From contig JBBIII010000119.1 of the NCBI GenBank assembly GCA_037446575.1, positions 1 through 5,419 of the forward strand: DNA of 5,419 bases, written 5' to 3'. The notes beneath the pieces are model-generated. The model did not search any database, had not been told where the DNA came from, and was given only the letters and a program-made list of their open reading frames with translations. Below are positions 1 through 5,419 of this stretch, one piece after another. The stretch comes from JBBIII01 sp037446575 (lineage in GTDB: Bacteria > Bacteroidota > Ignavibacteria > UBA10030). A program made the position numbers and the translations under genes. The stretch's first letter is position 1; each line of letters starts with the position of its first letter.

Positions 1-1
1 T

Positions 2-103
2 TGGATTGAAAATCGTCGGTTCACTCTGGATGCTTTACCTCGCGTTTTTATTACGTTATATGCTACACTGCCGATCAATTTCAGAAAAAATATTGTAAAT
101 TGA
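2..103 (+). CDS. C-terminal end of a gene entering from the left (partial; possible outer-membrane beta-barrel protein)
   Basis: A frame stays open from the left edge for 33 codons and stops at TGA 101-103. Its last residues (DALPRVFITLYATLPINFRK) alternate polar and non-polar side chains, as the final strand of an outer-membrane beta-barrel does, and TonB-dependent receptors of Bacteroidota often end in a similar aromatic and hydrophobic strand. The stop lies 41 nt before the next start codon on the same strand, a normal gene spacing. Only the tail is visible, so no family can be assigned. A 33-codon open frame can arise by chance in DNA of this composition. I believe it is coding mainly because of the strand-like pattern and the spacing. 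The barrel identity is an inference. Confidence 0.4.
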   Translation, partial: WIENRRFTLDALPRVFITLYATLPINFRKNIVN

Positions 104-144
104 ATTTGAAAGCTTGAGCTTCTGTAAATAAAAATGAGACTACT

Positions 145-753
145 ATGAAAAGGAAAGTCATATGTTTAATTTTTCTTTTTATTTGCTCCTGCAAAGATAT
201 TCCCGTTACCCCCAAAGAATCAAGAACCAACTACTTCCCGCTCAAAGTTGGGAATGAATGGACTTTTGAATTTCCGTATTGGACTCCGTGGTCTGGGGAT
301 ACATTGGTGAACGTAAGCTATAAAATAAATAATACAAAACAAGTAAACGGAAAAGAATATTTCGCTTTTAATTATAGAATGCCATTTTTCCCAGATAAGT
401 GGATTATCGAAAGCATAGATACAATATTCGTCAGGCAAAATGAAAAAGGGGATATGTTATTTCTTGTTGATAAGACTGAATGGTTATACTTTTCTTTCGA
501 TGCTTCATTATTGGGTTCCCTTATAAAAACAAAAATAAAAAATGCAGATTACTACTATCAAATTGAATCTGTTAATGATACGGTAAACTCACCAATTGGC
601 TCATTCAACAATTGTTATAAAATCTTAAATTATTTTCCTGAAATCACAGGAACTGAACATTATATCTGGTTTGCACCTGGTTACTGTCCTGTTAAAATTT
701 ATTATCCTGAACTTGGCGTTACATATCAATTAATTAAAGTAACCATACAATAA
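145..753 (+). CDS. Uncharacterised lipoprotein with YFPLKVGNEW motif
   Basis: The 202-residue product starts with a short signal peptide (MKRK, then a hydrophobic stretch) ending in a lipobox-like ICSC, so Cys16 is the likely lipidated residue and the protein should be anchored in the outer or inner membrane facing the periplasm or surface. Residues 30-41 read YFPLKVGNEWTF. I recall this 'Y-F-P-L-x-x-G-N-x-W' block just after the lipobox in many uncharacterised lipoproteins of Bacteroidota and Ignavibacteria. The rest is rich in aromatic residues and predicted strands. Near the end FAPGYCPVKIYY (176-187) resembles the 'FAPGVGLVK' block that closes the same kind of protein. Two cysteines (157 and 181) could form a disulfide. 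No catalytic motif is visible and the function is unknown. Only a weak Shine-Dalgarno-like stretch precedes the ATG, which is common in this phylum; the start is fixed by the signal peptide. A 16-nt gap separates it from the next open frame. Confidence 0.85.
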   Translation: MKRKVICLIFLFICSCKDIPVTPKESRTNYFPLKVGNEWTFEFPYWTPWSGDTLVNVSYKINNTKQVNGKEYFAFNYRMPFFPDKWIIESIDTIFVRQNEKGDMLFLVDKTEWLYFSFDASLLGSLIKTKIKNADYYYQIESVNDTVNSPIGSFNNCYKILNYFPEITGTEHYIWFAPGYCPVKIYYPELGVTYQLIKVTIQ

Positions 754-758
754 TTAAT

Positions 759-764
759 AGGAGG
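759..764 (+). promoter_or_regulatory. Strong Shine-Dalgarno site of the decayed propeptide gene
   Basis: AGGAGG lies 5 nt before the ATG at 770. It is the best ribosome binding site in the window and sits only 5 nt after the stop codon of the preceding lipoprotein gene. It confirms the start at 770 and suggests that the disrupted gene was once well translated, possibly coupled to the gene before it. Confidence 0.7.
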
Positions 765-769
765 ATAAA

Positions 770-1395
770 ATGAATAAATTACTTTTATCTCTCGCCTTAT
801 CTGCAATTATTATCTCATATCTTTATTCGCAAAGTGATGAAAAGATAAAACAGGCAGATAATCTTAAGAAAAAATATTCTGGTGAATTATCTATCCAATG
901 GGATAATAAATCGGGTGGTCCTAAAAGGATATTGGGAAATAACATCTATCTCAAATCACGTTCTGTAAACAAGGCTAATGTACATAAGCTATCACATGAC
1001 TTTGTTGAAGAACATCGTGACTTTTTAAATTTCAACGGAACAGAGTTAAATTTAGAAAACATTGCCGAATTGAATAATAAATATATCCTTGCATACCAAC
1101 AAATTTAAGAAGGACTATCATTATGGAATGTCAAATTAAAGTCGCATCAAATGGACAAATCTTGATGATTAAATCACCTTATTACAACACTCTTTCTATT
1201 TCGGTCAAGCCATTTATTCCCATTGTCGAAGCAGTGAAACATTGCTTAATTACCTTTGTCATTTACCTTATGCTGAACAAAAACAAGGAAATTCTTTCAG
1301 GGGATAAATTTTCAATTAATTGCAATATTCTATATAGAATTTGGGCGAGAATATTTTACAGGTTTTATATAGATTTAGTAAATGAAAACATTTAG
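770..1395 (+). pseudogene. Decayed thermolysin/fungalysin-type propeptide gene (FTP plus PepSY-like), stop and frameshift
   Basis: Two open frames (770-1108 and 1123-1395) look like pieces of one gene. The first encodes a signal peptide (residues 1-20, cleaved near LYS|QSD), then IQWDNKSGGPKRILGN, SHDFVEEHRDFL and NKYILAYQQI, the order seen in FTP propeptides of M4/M36 metallopeptidases. The frame then hits TAA at 1106-1108. Reading through gives EGLSLWN, and a shift of one base near 1126-1131 continues into ECQIKVASNGQILMI. Together this gives the expected 'YQQ-x-x-x-G-x-P-x-W-x-x-x-x-x-I-x-x-x-G-x-I-L' course. The second frame goes on with PFIPIVEAVK (30-39) and FYIDLVNENI (81-90), the start and end of a PepSY-like unit. 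It stops at 1393-1395, and no HExxH or other catalytic domain follows. In the family such propeptides fold and inhibit the attached protease. Here the gene appears dead and truncated. A sequencing error could explain one lesion, but hardly both lesions and the missing catalytic part. Confidence 0.7.
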
Positions 1396-1411
1396 TAAAA
1401 TTTTTTTATAG

Positions 1412-1441
1412 TTGATTATGTACCAATGACAACAATATAAT
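1412..1441 (+). promoter_or_regulatory. Possible sigma70-like promoter for the 1458 lipoprotein gene
   Basis: TTGATT at 1412-1417 and TATAAT at 1436-1441 are separated by 18 nt. The second hexamer is a perfect -10 consensus and the first matches TTGACA at four of six positions. Transcription would begin near 1448, leaving a very short leader before the ATG at 1458. Bacteroidota proper use a different -7/-33 pattern, so this counts only if the host recognises the standard consensus, and AT-rich DNA gives such matches by chance. Confidence 0.3.
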
Positions 1442-1457
1442 CCGTGGGGTGTGAGAC

Positions 1458-2042
1458 ATGATTAGTAAGAAACATCTTGAAAACTCCTTAACAACGCAAA
1501 GATTTTTGCTGCTCAGTATCCTTTGCGCTTTAATAATAAGTTGTAAAGAGGATCATGCCTCCCAGTTTCCTCAGAAGCCTTTATGCGAGAAAGATGCTAC
1601 GCTCGTATTAAGCCGACTTACTATTGTAACTTTCCCACCACCATCTGGTTTGGATAGTGATTCCATTAAATGTCCACAATTTAATTTTTTAGAACGTCCA
1701 TTTCATATCGGTGATTCTCTTGCGATCATTGTTAGTCAAAATTTTGGTGCGCAAATTATAGGCAGCAAACCCGTGTGTGTTACAATTTCAAGCAATTTTG
1801 GTGATTCTGAAACTTTTTTATTGAAAAGTGGATTTTGGCCATGTGAAACAAGAGCTGTTGATGTTGCTATTTATCGAGCAATAATTTTTTATAATAGTAA
1901 ACCACTAGGTGGCCCGCCTTATCCTTTCCCTAATAATGGTCAGCTTGAGATACGCACAACAGGAGATACATTGATTGCTTCGTACATATCCTATTGCAGC
2001 GGAGACACGTTACGTGATAGTGTTGCAGTTATTCCTAGATAA
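1458..2042 (+). CDS. Uncharacterised cysteine-containing beta-rich lipoprotein
   Basis: The product has 194 residues. A basic N-terminus is followed by a hydrophobic stretch (residues 16-28) and the lipobox IISC, so Cys29 is the predicted lipid attachment site. No other ATG lies ahead of the signal peptide core, which supports this start. The mature part has five cysteines (43, 72, 107, 129, 180), enough for two disulfides, and looks beta-rich. The C-terminal half contains GDSETFLL (115-122), NNGQLEIRTTGDTLIASY (159-176) and SGDTLRDSVAVI (181-192). The 'NG-x-L-E-x-x-x-x-GD-T-L-x-A-S-Y' course resembles a repeated beta-sandwich unit I recall from large exported bacterial proteins, where it usually occurs many times; here it would be a single copy. 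No enzymatic motif is visible and the role is unknown. The stop is 39 nt before the protease start, so co-transcription with it is plausible. Confidence 0.8.
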   Translation: MISKKHLENSLTTQRFLLLSILCALIISCKEDHASQFPQKPLCEKDATLVLSRLTIVTFPPPSGLDSDSIKCPQFNFLERPFHIGDSLAIIVSQNFGAQIIGSKPVCVTISSNFGDSETFLLKSGFWPCETRAVDVAIYRAIIFYNSKPLGGPPYPFPNNGQLEIRTTGDTLIASYISYCSGDTLRDSVAVIPR

Positions 2043-2068
2043 TTTAATCAAACTAAAATCCATAATTT

Positions 2069-2074
2069 AGGAAG
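2069..2074 (+). promoter_or_regulatory. Shine-Dalgarno site deciding the protease start
   Basis: AGGAAG lies 7 nt before the ATG at 2082. In-frame ATG codons also occur at 2097, 2100, 2118 and 2121, inside the signal peptide region. Only the first has a properly spaced purine-rich site, so 2082 is preferred. Confidence 0.5.
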
Positions 2075-2081
2075 AATAGAA

Positions 2082-5000
2082 ATGAAACTTATCGAAATGA
2101 TGTTTAGAACAACAACGATGATGATTGCAATAGTTGCAATAGCAATTTGCAGTCTCAACGCTCAAGAATTAAGAAAGACGAACATGCAGTGGAAAGGGAA
2201 AGCAATAAATGTAGCTGAGGAGCGAATGGTTATAAAAGTGCGAAAAAATATTTCTAAAGTTACATTAACCAATAAGACGCAACTGCTTGGCTTTGAAATC
2301 ATTGATGGTCCTGATGACATGTGTTTAGCTTTCGTACGAATACCCAAAGGTAAAAGTATTCAAGAAGCGATAGACATTGCAAAATCTCTTGTTGAGATCG
2401 AAGGTGCTGAACCGGTAGTGGCAACTCATACTTCGGTTGTACCAAACGATCAATATTATAGTAATCAATGGGGTTTACCAAAAATCAACGCAACTTCTTG
2501 TTGGGATATCACAAAAGGAAATTCTAGCATCATTTTAGGTGGTTTGGACAGTGGTATTCCAATGCAAAACAATTCGCTTTCCCATCCCGATCTGCAAAAC
2601 TCGAGCAGAATCCTCTTGGGAAACGATTATACTGGTGATGGACAAAGTGTTCGAGATCGAAATGGTCATGGAACTCATGTTATTGGAATTGCCTCAGGCG
2701 AAACCAACAACAGTACCGGTGTTTCGGGAGTAGGTTGGAATACAAAAGTTTTTGTGATTCAAGTTTTTGATAGTTTAGGAAGTGGCTACGATTACTATTT
2801 TTATCAGGGAGTCCAGAATGCTGTTAGTAATGGAGCCAAAGTGATTAATTTCAGTGGTGGTCAAATGGCGCCATCTTATTATGCAGAAGCGGCCGTTCAA
2901 TACGCTCAATCCCATGGTGTACTCGTAGTAGTTTCTGCTGGTAACTACGATGCAGAAGATAATCCAAATCGTATTGTAGAATGGCCCGCTGCATACTCAC
3001 TAACTTATGACAATGTAATTGCAGTCTCAGCAACAAATTCAAGTGATGTAATCGCTAGTTTTTCCAGTCGTGGTTCAGCGGTTAATGTTGCCGCTCCGGG
3101 GGATTGGGTATATTCAACCCTTCCAAACTATCCTAACTATAAAGGGACGCAAAATTATTACTACCTAAGCGGTACATCCATGGCAGCACCGCATGTTTCT
3201 GGAACAGCAGCGTTATTATTGTCCCTCTACCCCACTTTAACACCCTCGCAGATGCGGACAATTATTCAGCAATCTGCTGAGGACAAAGGAACTACCGGAT
3301 TTGACACGCTTTATGGCTATGGGCGCATTAACGCATTCAAAGCCTTAAAAAAGGCACTTGAAACTTATGGTGGAACGCTGACACAAAATATCACAATCCC
3401 TGGAGATACATGGAATTTCCAAACCGCAATTACCGTTGCATCGGGAGTAACATTAAACGTTCAACAAACAACTACACTTGCTTTTCCCAGCGGCGTTACA
3501 CTTACGGTTAACGGTACCCTCAATGCTAATAGTGTAGCATTTGACCGTATTGGTTCATCTGGACAATGGAATGGAATTGTATTTAATAGTGGTTCAAGCG
3601 GTTCAATAGAATATAGCACTGTGAAAAACGCAACGACCGGGATAACTTGTAATAATGTTCTCCCTAGTATCAGATATAATACTATCAAGGATAATGGCAC
3701 TGGAATAAAACTGAACAATGTGAATGCGACTAATCCTTCAATTTACTTCAACTATATATCAAATAATTCTAACGGTGTTTATTGTAGCTATTCCTCTCCG
3801 TATATTGAAGCAAATGAGATCTTCCAAAACTCAACGGGAATATTTTGTTACAATTCTGCACCGTGGATATTTAAAACTACAGCCGGAGGAAATAATAGCA
3901 AAATCAATTCTAACACAACCGGTATATATCTTATCTATTATAGTCCAGCTAACATCAGAATACCCGGCGGCTCCGGATTAAACGCAATTTATAATAATAA
4001 TTTAGGTGTTTATGCAGATTATCAATGCAATGCTTTTATATCCGGAAATGATTTTTGGGTAAACAACACATATAATGTTCGTGCAAAATATCCTTGTGTC
4101 GTTCAAGCACAGTATAATTGGTGGGGCGGATATCCACCTAATCCCAATAAATTTTATGCTACTGATGGAGCGCAAATTTTTCCCTATCCTGGTTCAAGTA
4201 ATCCATATACGCAATTACCTTTAAGTAAACAAAGTAATCCACCATTAAGTAGTGAACAAACCGAGCGTACTTCTTTTTTCAATTCTGTTCTTTCTGAGGC
4301 AGGGAAATTACAAATTGAAGGCAAGTATAAAGGAGCAATCGATCAATACAAAAAAGAATATAAAAACGATGAGAATCAAGACAAGCGCAGATACATTTTG
4401 GCACAACTTGCCGAATGTTATAGACTAGACAAAAGAGATGATTTTATTGAATTTCTGAACCAAGATATTCGTAAGAGTCTTTCACAAAATGATGATCTTT
4501 TTGCAACAACCTTAGAAGTGGAGAATCTGTTTTTAATTAAAGACGGTAAGTATGAAAGTGCTATTGAAAATTTTAACTTTATTTTAACAAACTTTCAAAA
4601 GAATAGTGTATTAGTTAAAAATGCTCTGTTCGGTTTGGGAACAATTCATACGGATTTTCTTAAGGATAATGAAAAAGGTAGAAAGTATTTTAATGAATTG
4701 AAGACGAAATTTCCTGATGATATACTAACATGGCAGTCTAAATTAATTCTAAGAGAGATTAACAATATCCCATCGCAAGCGTTTTTAAATAATGAAAATC
4801 CATCAGAAGTAGAACAACCAGCGTCGTCAGGTTTAATTAGCAGTTATCCAAATCCATTTAATCCAACTTCAGTTATCAGTTACAAACTATCGATGGTCAG
4901 CAACGTATCGCTAAAGGTATACGATATATTAGGTCGAGATGTGGCTACATTAATAGATGGAATAAAAGAGGCGGGATATCATTCTATTTCATTCGATGGA

Positions 5001-5099
5001 TCAAGATTATCAAGTGGAATATATTTTGTTCGTCTTATTATAAATAGTTCGGATTCAAGGACACAGATAAAAACGATGAAGGTGCTTTTAGCCAAGTAA
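2082..5099 (+). CDS. T9SS-secreted subtilisin-family (S8) serine protease with beta-helix and TPR-like modules
   Basis: This 1005-residue exported endopeptidase has five visible parts. A signal peptide (1-27, likely cut at NA|Q) is followed by a propeptide of about 90 residues that ends near VPNDQYYSNQWGL. The S8 domain (about 145-425) carries Asp156 in GGLDSGI, His196 in NGHGTHV, oxyanion Asn288 in SAGN and Ser366 in GTSMAAPHVSG, so the catalytic set is complete. Residues 430-690 form a right-handed beta-helix whose turns begin TG-I/NG-V/LG-V and which ends in YNWWGGYPPNP. Residues 733-895 are helical and TPR-like (GKYKGAIDQYKKEY, GKYESAIENFNFIL, KGRKYFNELKTKFPDD). Residues 916-1005 are a type A sorting domain (YPNPFNP, VYDILGRDVATLI, SGIYFVRL) that directs T9SS export, normally with removal of the domain and surface attachment or release. 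Ordinary subtilisins have about 300-400 residues, so most of this protein is accessory. The substrate is unknown; nutrient or matrix protein breakdown is the likely role. Confidence 0.95.
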   Translation: MKLIEMMFRTTTMMIAIVAIAICSLNAQELRKTNMQWKGKAINVAEERMVIKVRKNISKVTLTNKTQLLGFEIIDGPDDMCLAFVRIPKGKSIQEAIDIAKSLVEIEGAEPVVATHTSVVPNDQYYSNQWGLPKINATSCWDITKGNSSIILGGLDSGIPMQNNSLSHPDLQNSSRILLGNDYTGDGQSVRDRNGHGTHVIGIASGETNNSTGVSGVGWNTKVFVIQVFDSLGSGYDYYFYQGVQNAVSNGAKVINFSGGQMAPSYYAEAAVQYAQSHGVLVVVSAGNYDAEDNPNRIVEWPAAYSLTYDNVIAVSATNSSDVIASFSSRGSAVNVAAPGDWVYSTLPNYPNYKGTQNYYYLSGTSMAAPHVSGTAALLLSLYPTLTPSQMRTIIQQSAEDKGTTGFDTLYGYGRINAFKALKKALETYGGTLTQNITIPGDTWNFQTAITVASGVTLNVQQTTTLAFPSGVTLTVNGTLNANSVAFDRIGSSGQWNGIVFNSGSSGSIEYSTVKNATTGITCNNVLPSIRYNTIKDNGTGIKLNNVNATNPSIYFNYISNNSNGVYCSYSSPYIEANEIFQNSTGIFCYNSAPWIFKTTAGGNNSKINSNTTGIYLIYYSPANIRIPGGSGLNAIYNNNLGVYADYQCNAFISGNDFWVNNTYNVRAKYPCVVQAQYNWWGGYPPNPNKFYATDGAQIFPYPGSSNPYTQLPLSKQSNPPLSSEQTERTSFFNSVLSEAGKLQIEGKYKGAIDQYKKEYKNDENQDKRRYILAQLAECYRLDKRDDFIEFLNQDIRKSLSQNDDLFATTLEVENLFLIKDGKYESAIENFNFILTNFQKNSVLVKNALFGLGTIHTDFLKDNEKGRKYFNELKTKFPDDILTWQSKLILREINNIPSQAFLNNENPSEVEQPASSGLISSYPNPFNPTSVISYKLSMVSNVSLKVYDILGRDVATLIDGIKEAGYHSISFDGSRLSSGIYFVRLIINSSDSRTQIKTMKVLLAK
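2514..3356 (+). other. Peptidase S8 catalytic domain (within the protease gene)
   Basis: This is the coding span of residues 145-425. The Asp block reads ILGGLDSGI rather than the usual 'VAVIDTGV', with Ser replacing Thr after the catalytic Asp, a modest departure. The His, Asn and Ser blocks are close to the family consensus, and the substrate-cleft strand reads INFSGG (255-260). The domain ends with YGYGRINAFKAL, the standard closing helix of this family. Confidence 0.93.
3369..4151 (+). other. Right-handed parallel beta-helix region (within the protease gene)
   Basis: This spans residues 430-690. A leader of hydrophobic strands (VTLNVQQTTTLAF, VTLTVNGTLNA, WNGIVF) runs into turns marked by glycines at residues 520, 541, 565, 586, 614 and 642, that is 21, 24, 21, 28 and 28 residues apart. 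Asn-rich corners such as YNTIKDNGTGI and YISNNSNGV are typical of helix rungs of the NosD/PbH1 kind. Such helices usually bind polysaccharide or act as stiff spacers. Here it separates the protease from the C-terminal modules, and its ligand is unknown. Confidence 0.8.
4278..4766 (+). other. TPR-like helical region (within the protease gene)
   Basis: This spans residues 733-895, rich in Lys, Glu, Leu and Ala. It contains pairs of helices with TPR-like spacing: EGKYKGAIDQYKKEY, YILAQLAECYRL, DGKYESAIENFNFIL, NALFGLGTIHTDFL and KGRKYFNELKTKFPDD. The 'G-x-Y-x-x-A-I-x-x-[YF]' signature occurs twice. TPR-like folds normally mediate protein-protein contacts. In a secreted protease this could serve partner or substrate docking. 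Exact repeat borders need a profile search. Confidence 0.7.
4827..5099 (+). other. Type IX secretion type A sorting domain (within the protease gene)
   Basis: This covers residues 916-1005 and the stop codon. It contains YPNPFNP (922-928), then VISYKL, VSLKVYDILGRDVATLI (942-958), a Gly-rich turn with YHSISFDGSRLSSGIYFVRL, and a final KTMKVLLAK. The order and the ending match the C-terminal domain recognised by the type IX machinery. It is the best single clue to the phylum. Confidence 0.93.
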
Positions 5100-5116
5100 T
5101 TATGGCAGCGCAGCAC

Positions 5117-5177
5117 ATAACAGCACAAACCACGTTCCCGATAAACAACATCGGGACAGGCACTCGTGCTCAGTTAT
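5117..5177. repeat. Imperfect palindrome with attC-like outline
   Basis: ATAACAGCAC (5117-5126) pairs with GTGCT-ca-GTTAT (5166-5177), leaving two bases bulged. Inside, TCCCGAT (5136-5142) pairs with ATCGGGA (5150-5156) around a 7-nt loop. The two stems are separated by 9 unpaired bases on each side. It starts 18 nt after the protease stop codon. The first two stem boxes, the bulged bases and the 61-nt length recall integron attC sites, but the terminal boxes do not fit the RYYYAAC/GTTRRRY consensus. It could equally be part of a transcript-end structure, although no T-run follows. Confidence 0.4.
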
Positions 5178-5305
5178 CATATGAAGATTAGAGAATTAAA
5201 TAAATATTGTTCCATTGTTTTTGCCGAAAGAATAATAGATTGCCGCTCCAGCCGCACGAGAGAATTAGTTTTTAAGAGTGCGTCTGTCGCCGCATTATTT
5301 ACGCC

Positions 5306-5327
5306 TGCCCCGAAAAAGCACGGGGCA
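5306..5327. repeat. Perfect short hairpin
   Basis: TGCCCCG (5306-5312) and CGGGGCA (5321-5327) form a perfect 7-bp G+C-rich stem around the 8-nt loop AAAAAGCA. The flanks lack a T-run on either strand (AAACCTTAG on the right), so an intrinsic terminator is unlikely. It sits inside the longer inverted repeat 5218-5226/5336-5344 and would be the tip of that fold. Confidence 0.5.
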
Positions 5328-5419
5328 AACCTTAGCGGCAAAAACAACGGCGTGGTTTGTGCAGACGCAAAATGCACACCGAATTAAAATCGAAGCAACA
5401 AGCGAAGGTTGGCTTTACA

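Larger units (their letters stand above)
5100..5419. repeat. Gene-free, G+C-richer tail with several inverted repeats
   Basis: I see no credible gene in these 320 bp. Short open frames exist on both strands (5166-5387 on + and 5177-5377 on -) and overlap each other almost completely. Neither has a good ribosome binding site or a recognisable domain, so I leave them out. By my count 5281-5340 has 35 G or C in 60 bases, clearly above the genes to the left. Inverted repeats found by eye are 5123-5134 with 5351-5362 (12 bp, perfect), 5218-5226 with 5336-5344 (9 bp), 5279-5286 with 5362-5369 (8 bp), 5136-5142 with 5150-5156 (7 bp) and 5306-5312 with 5321-5327 (7 bp). This looks like a dispersed repeat or structured non-coding element, possibly continuing past the right edge. 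Confidence 0.5.

Noticed and set aside
110..121. AAGCT-tg-AGCTT palindrome before the first lipoprotein gene
   Set aside because: It has only five base pairs with a 2-nt loop and no T-run, so neither a terminator nor an operator can be argued.
220..438. 72-residue open frame on the - strand
   Set aside because: It lies wholly inside the convincing lipoprotein gene at 145-753 and has no ribosome site or domain.
1123..1395. Independent 90-residue gene
   Set aside because: Its first residues continue the propeptide pattern of the frame before it, and the GAAGGA purine stretch upstream is part of the read-through sequence EGLSLWN.
2539..2733. 64-residue open frame on the + strand in another frame
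   Set aside because: It overlaps the S8 catalytic core, where the Asp and His blocks leave no doubt about the true frame.
3461..3718. 85-residue open frame on the - strand
   Set aside because: It is antisense to the beta-helix coding region and its hydrophobic look comes from the repetitive sense codons.
5136..5156. Intrinsic terminator for the protease gene
   Set aside because: The 7-bp stem is followed by CAGGCACTC, with no T-run, so a standard rho-independent terminator is not supported.
5100..5200. Integron gene cassette with the protease as its cargo
   Set aside because: The palindrome misses the RYYYAAC/GTTRRRY boxes, the gene is far longer than usual cassettes, and no matching site appears in the upstream gaps (754-769, 1396-1457, 2043-2081).

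Overview
The window looks like an AT-rich chromosomal segment from a member of the Bacteroidota/Chlorobiota/Ignavibacteriota group. The strongest evidence is the C-terminal type IX secretion (T9SS type A) sorting domain on the large protease, with the YPNPFNP opening and VYDILGRDVATL and SGIYFVRL blocks. Supporting signs are the Bacteroidota-style lipoproteins and the way nearly every gene encodes an exported product. The YPNPFNP wording and the WWGGYPPNP end of the beta-helix are, from memory, especially common in Ignavibacteria-like lineages. That placement is an inference.

Layout, all genes on the + strand. (1) Positions 2-103 are probably the last 33 codons of a gene entering from the left, possibly an outer-membrane beta-barrel protein. 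(2) 145-753 encodes an uncharacterised 202-residue lipoprotein with a YFPLKVGNEWTF block. (3) 770-1395 is best read as one decayed gene. It encodes a signal peptide followed by a thermolysin/fungalysin-type propeptide (FTP plus PepSY-like), broken by a premature stop at 1106-1108 and a frameshift just after it, with no catalytic domain left. (4) 1458-2042 encodes a 194-residue, cysteine-containing, beta-rich lipoprotein. (5) 2082-5099 encodes a 1005-residue secreted subtilisin-family (S8) protease: signal peptide, propeptide, S8 domain with an intact D156/H196/N288/S366 set, right-handed beta-helix, TPR-like helical region and T9SS sorting domain. (6) 5100-5419 holds no convincing gene. It is richer in G+C and contains several inverted repeats, including a perfect 12-bp pair about 216 bp apart.

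Taken together this is a small cell-envelope/secretion locus: two surface lipoproteins, a dead protease-propeptide gene and one intact cell-surface or secreted protease. Gaps are short (16 nt between 753 and 770; 39 nt between 2042 and 2082), so the genes may be transcribed in pairs, but nothing in the sequence proves a shared pathway. I see no CRISPR array, rRNA, tRNA or transposase. The least explained part is the folded, repeat-rich tail; the most distinctive gene is the four-module protease.
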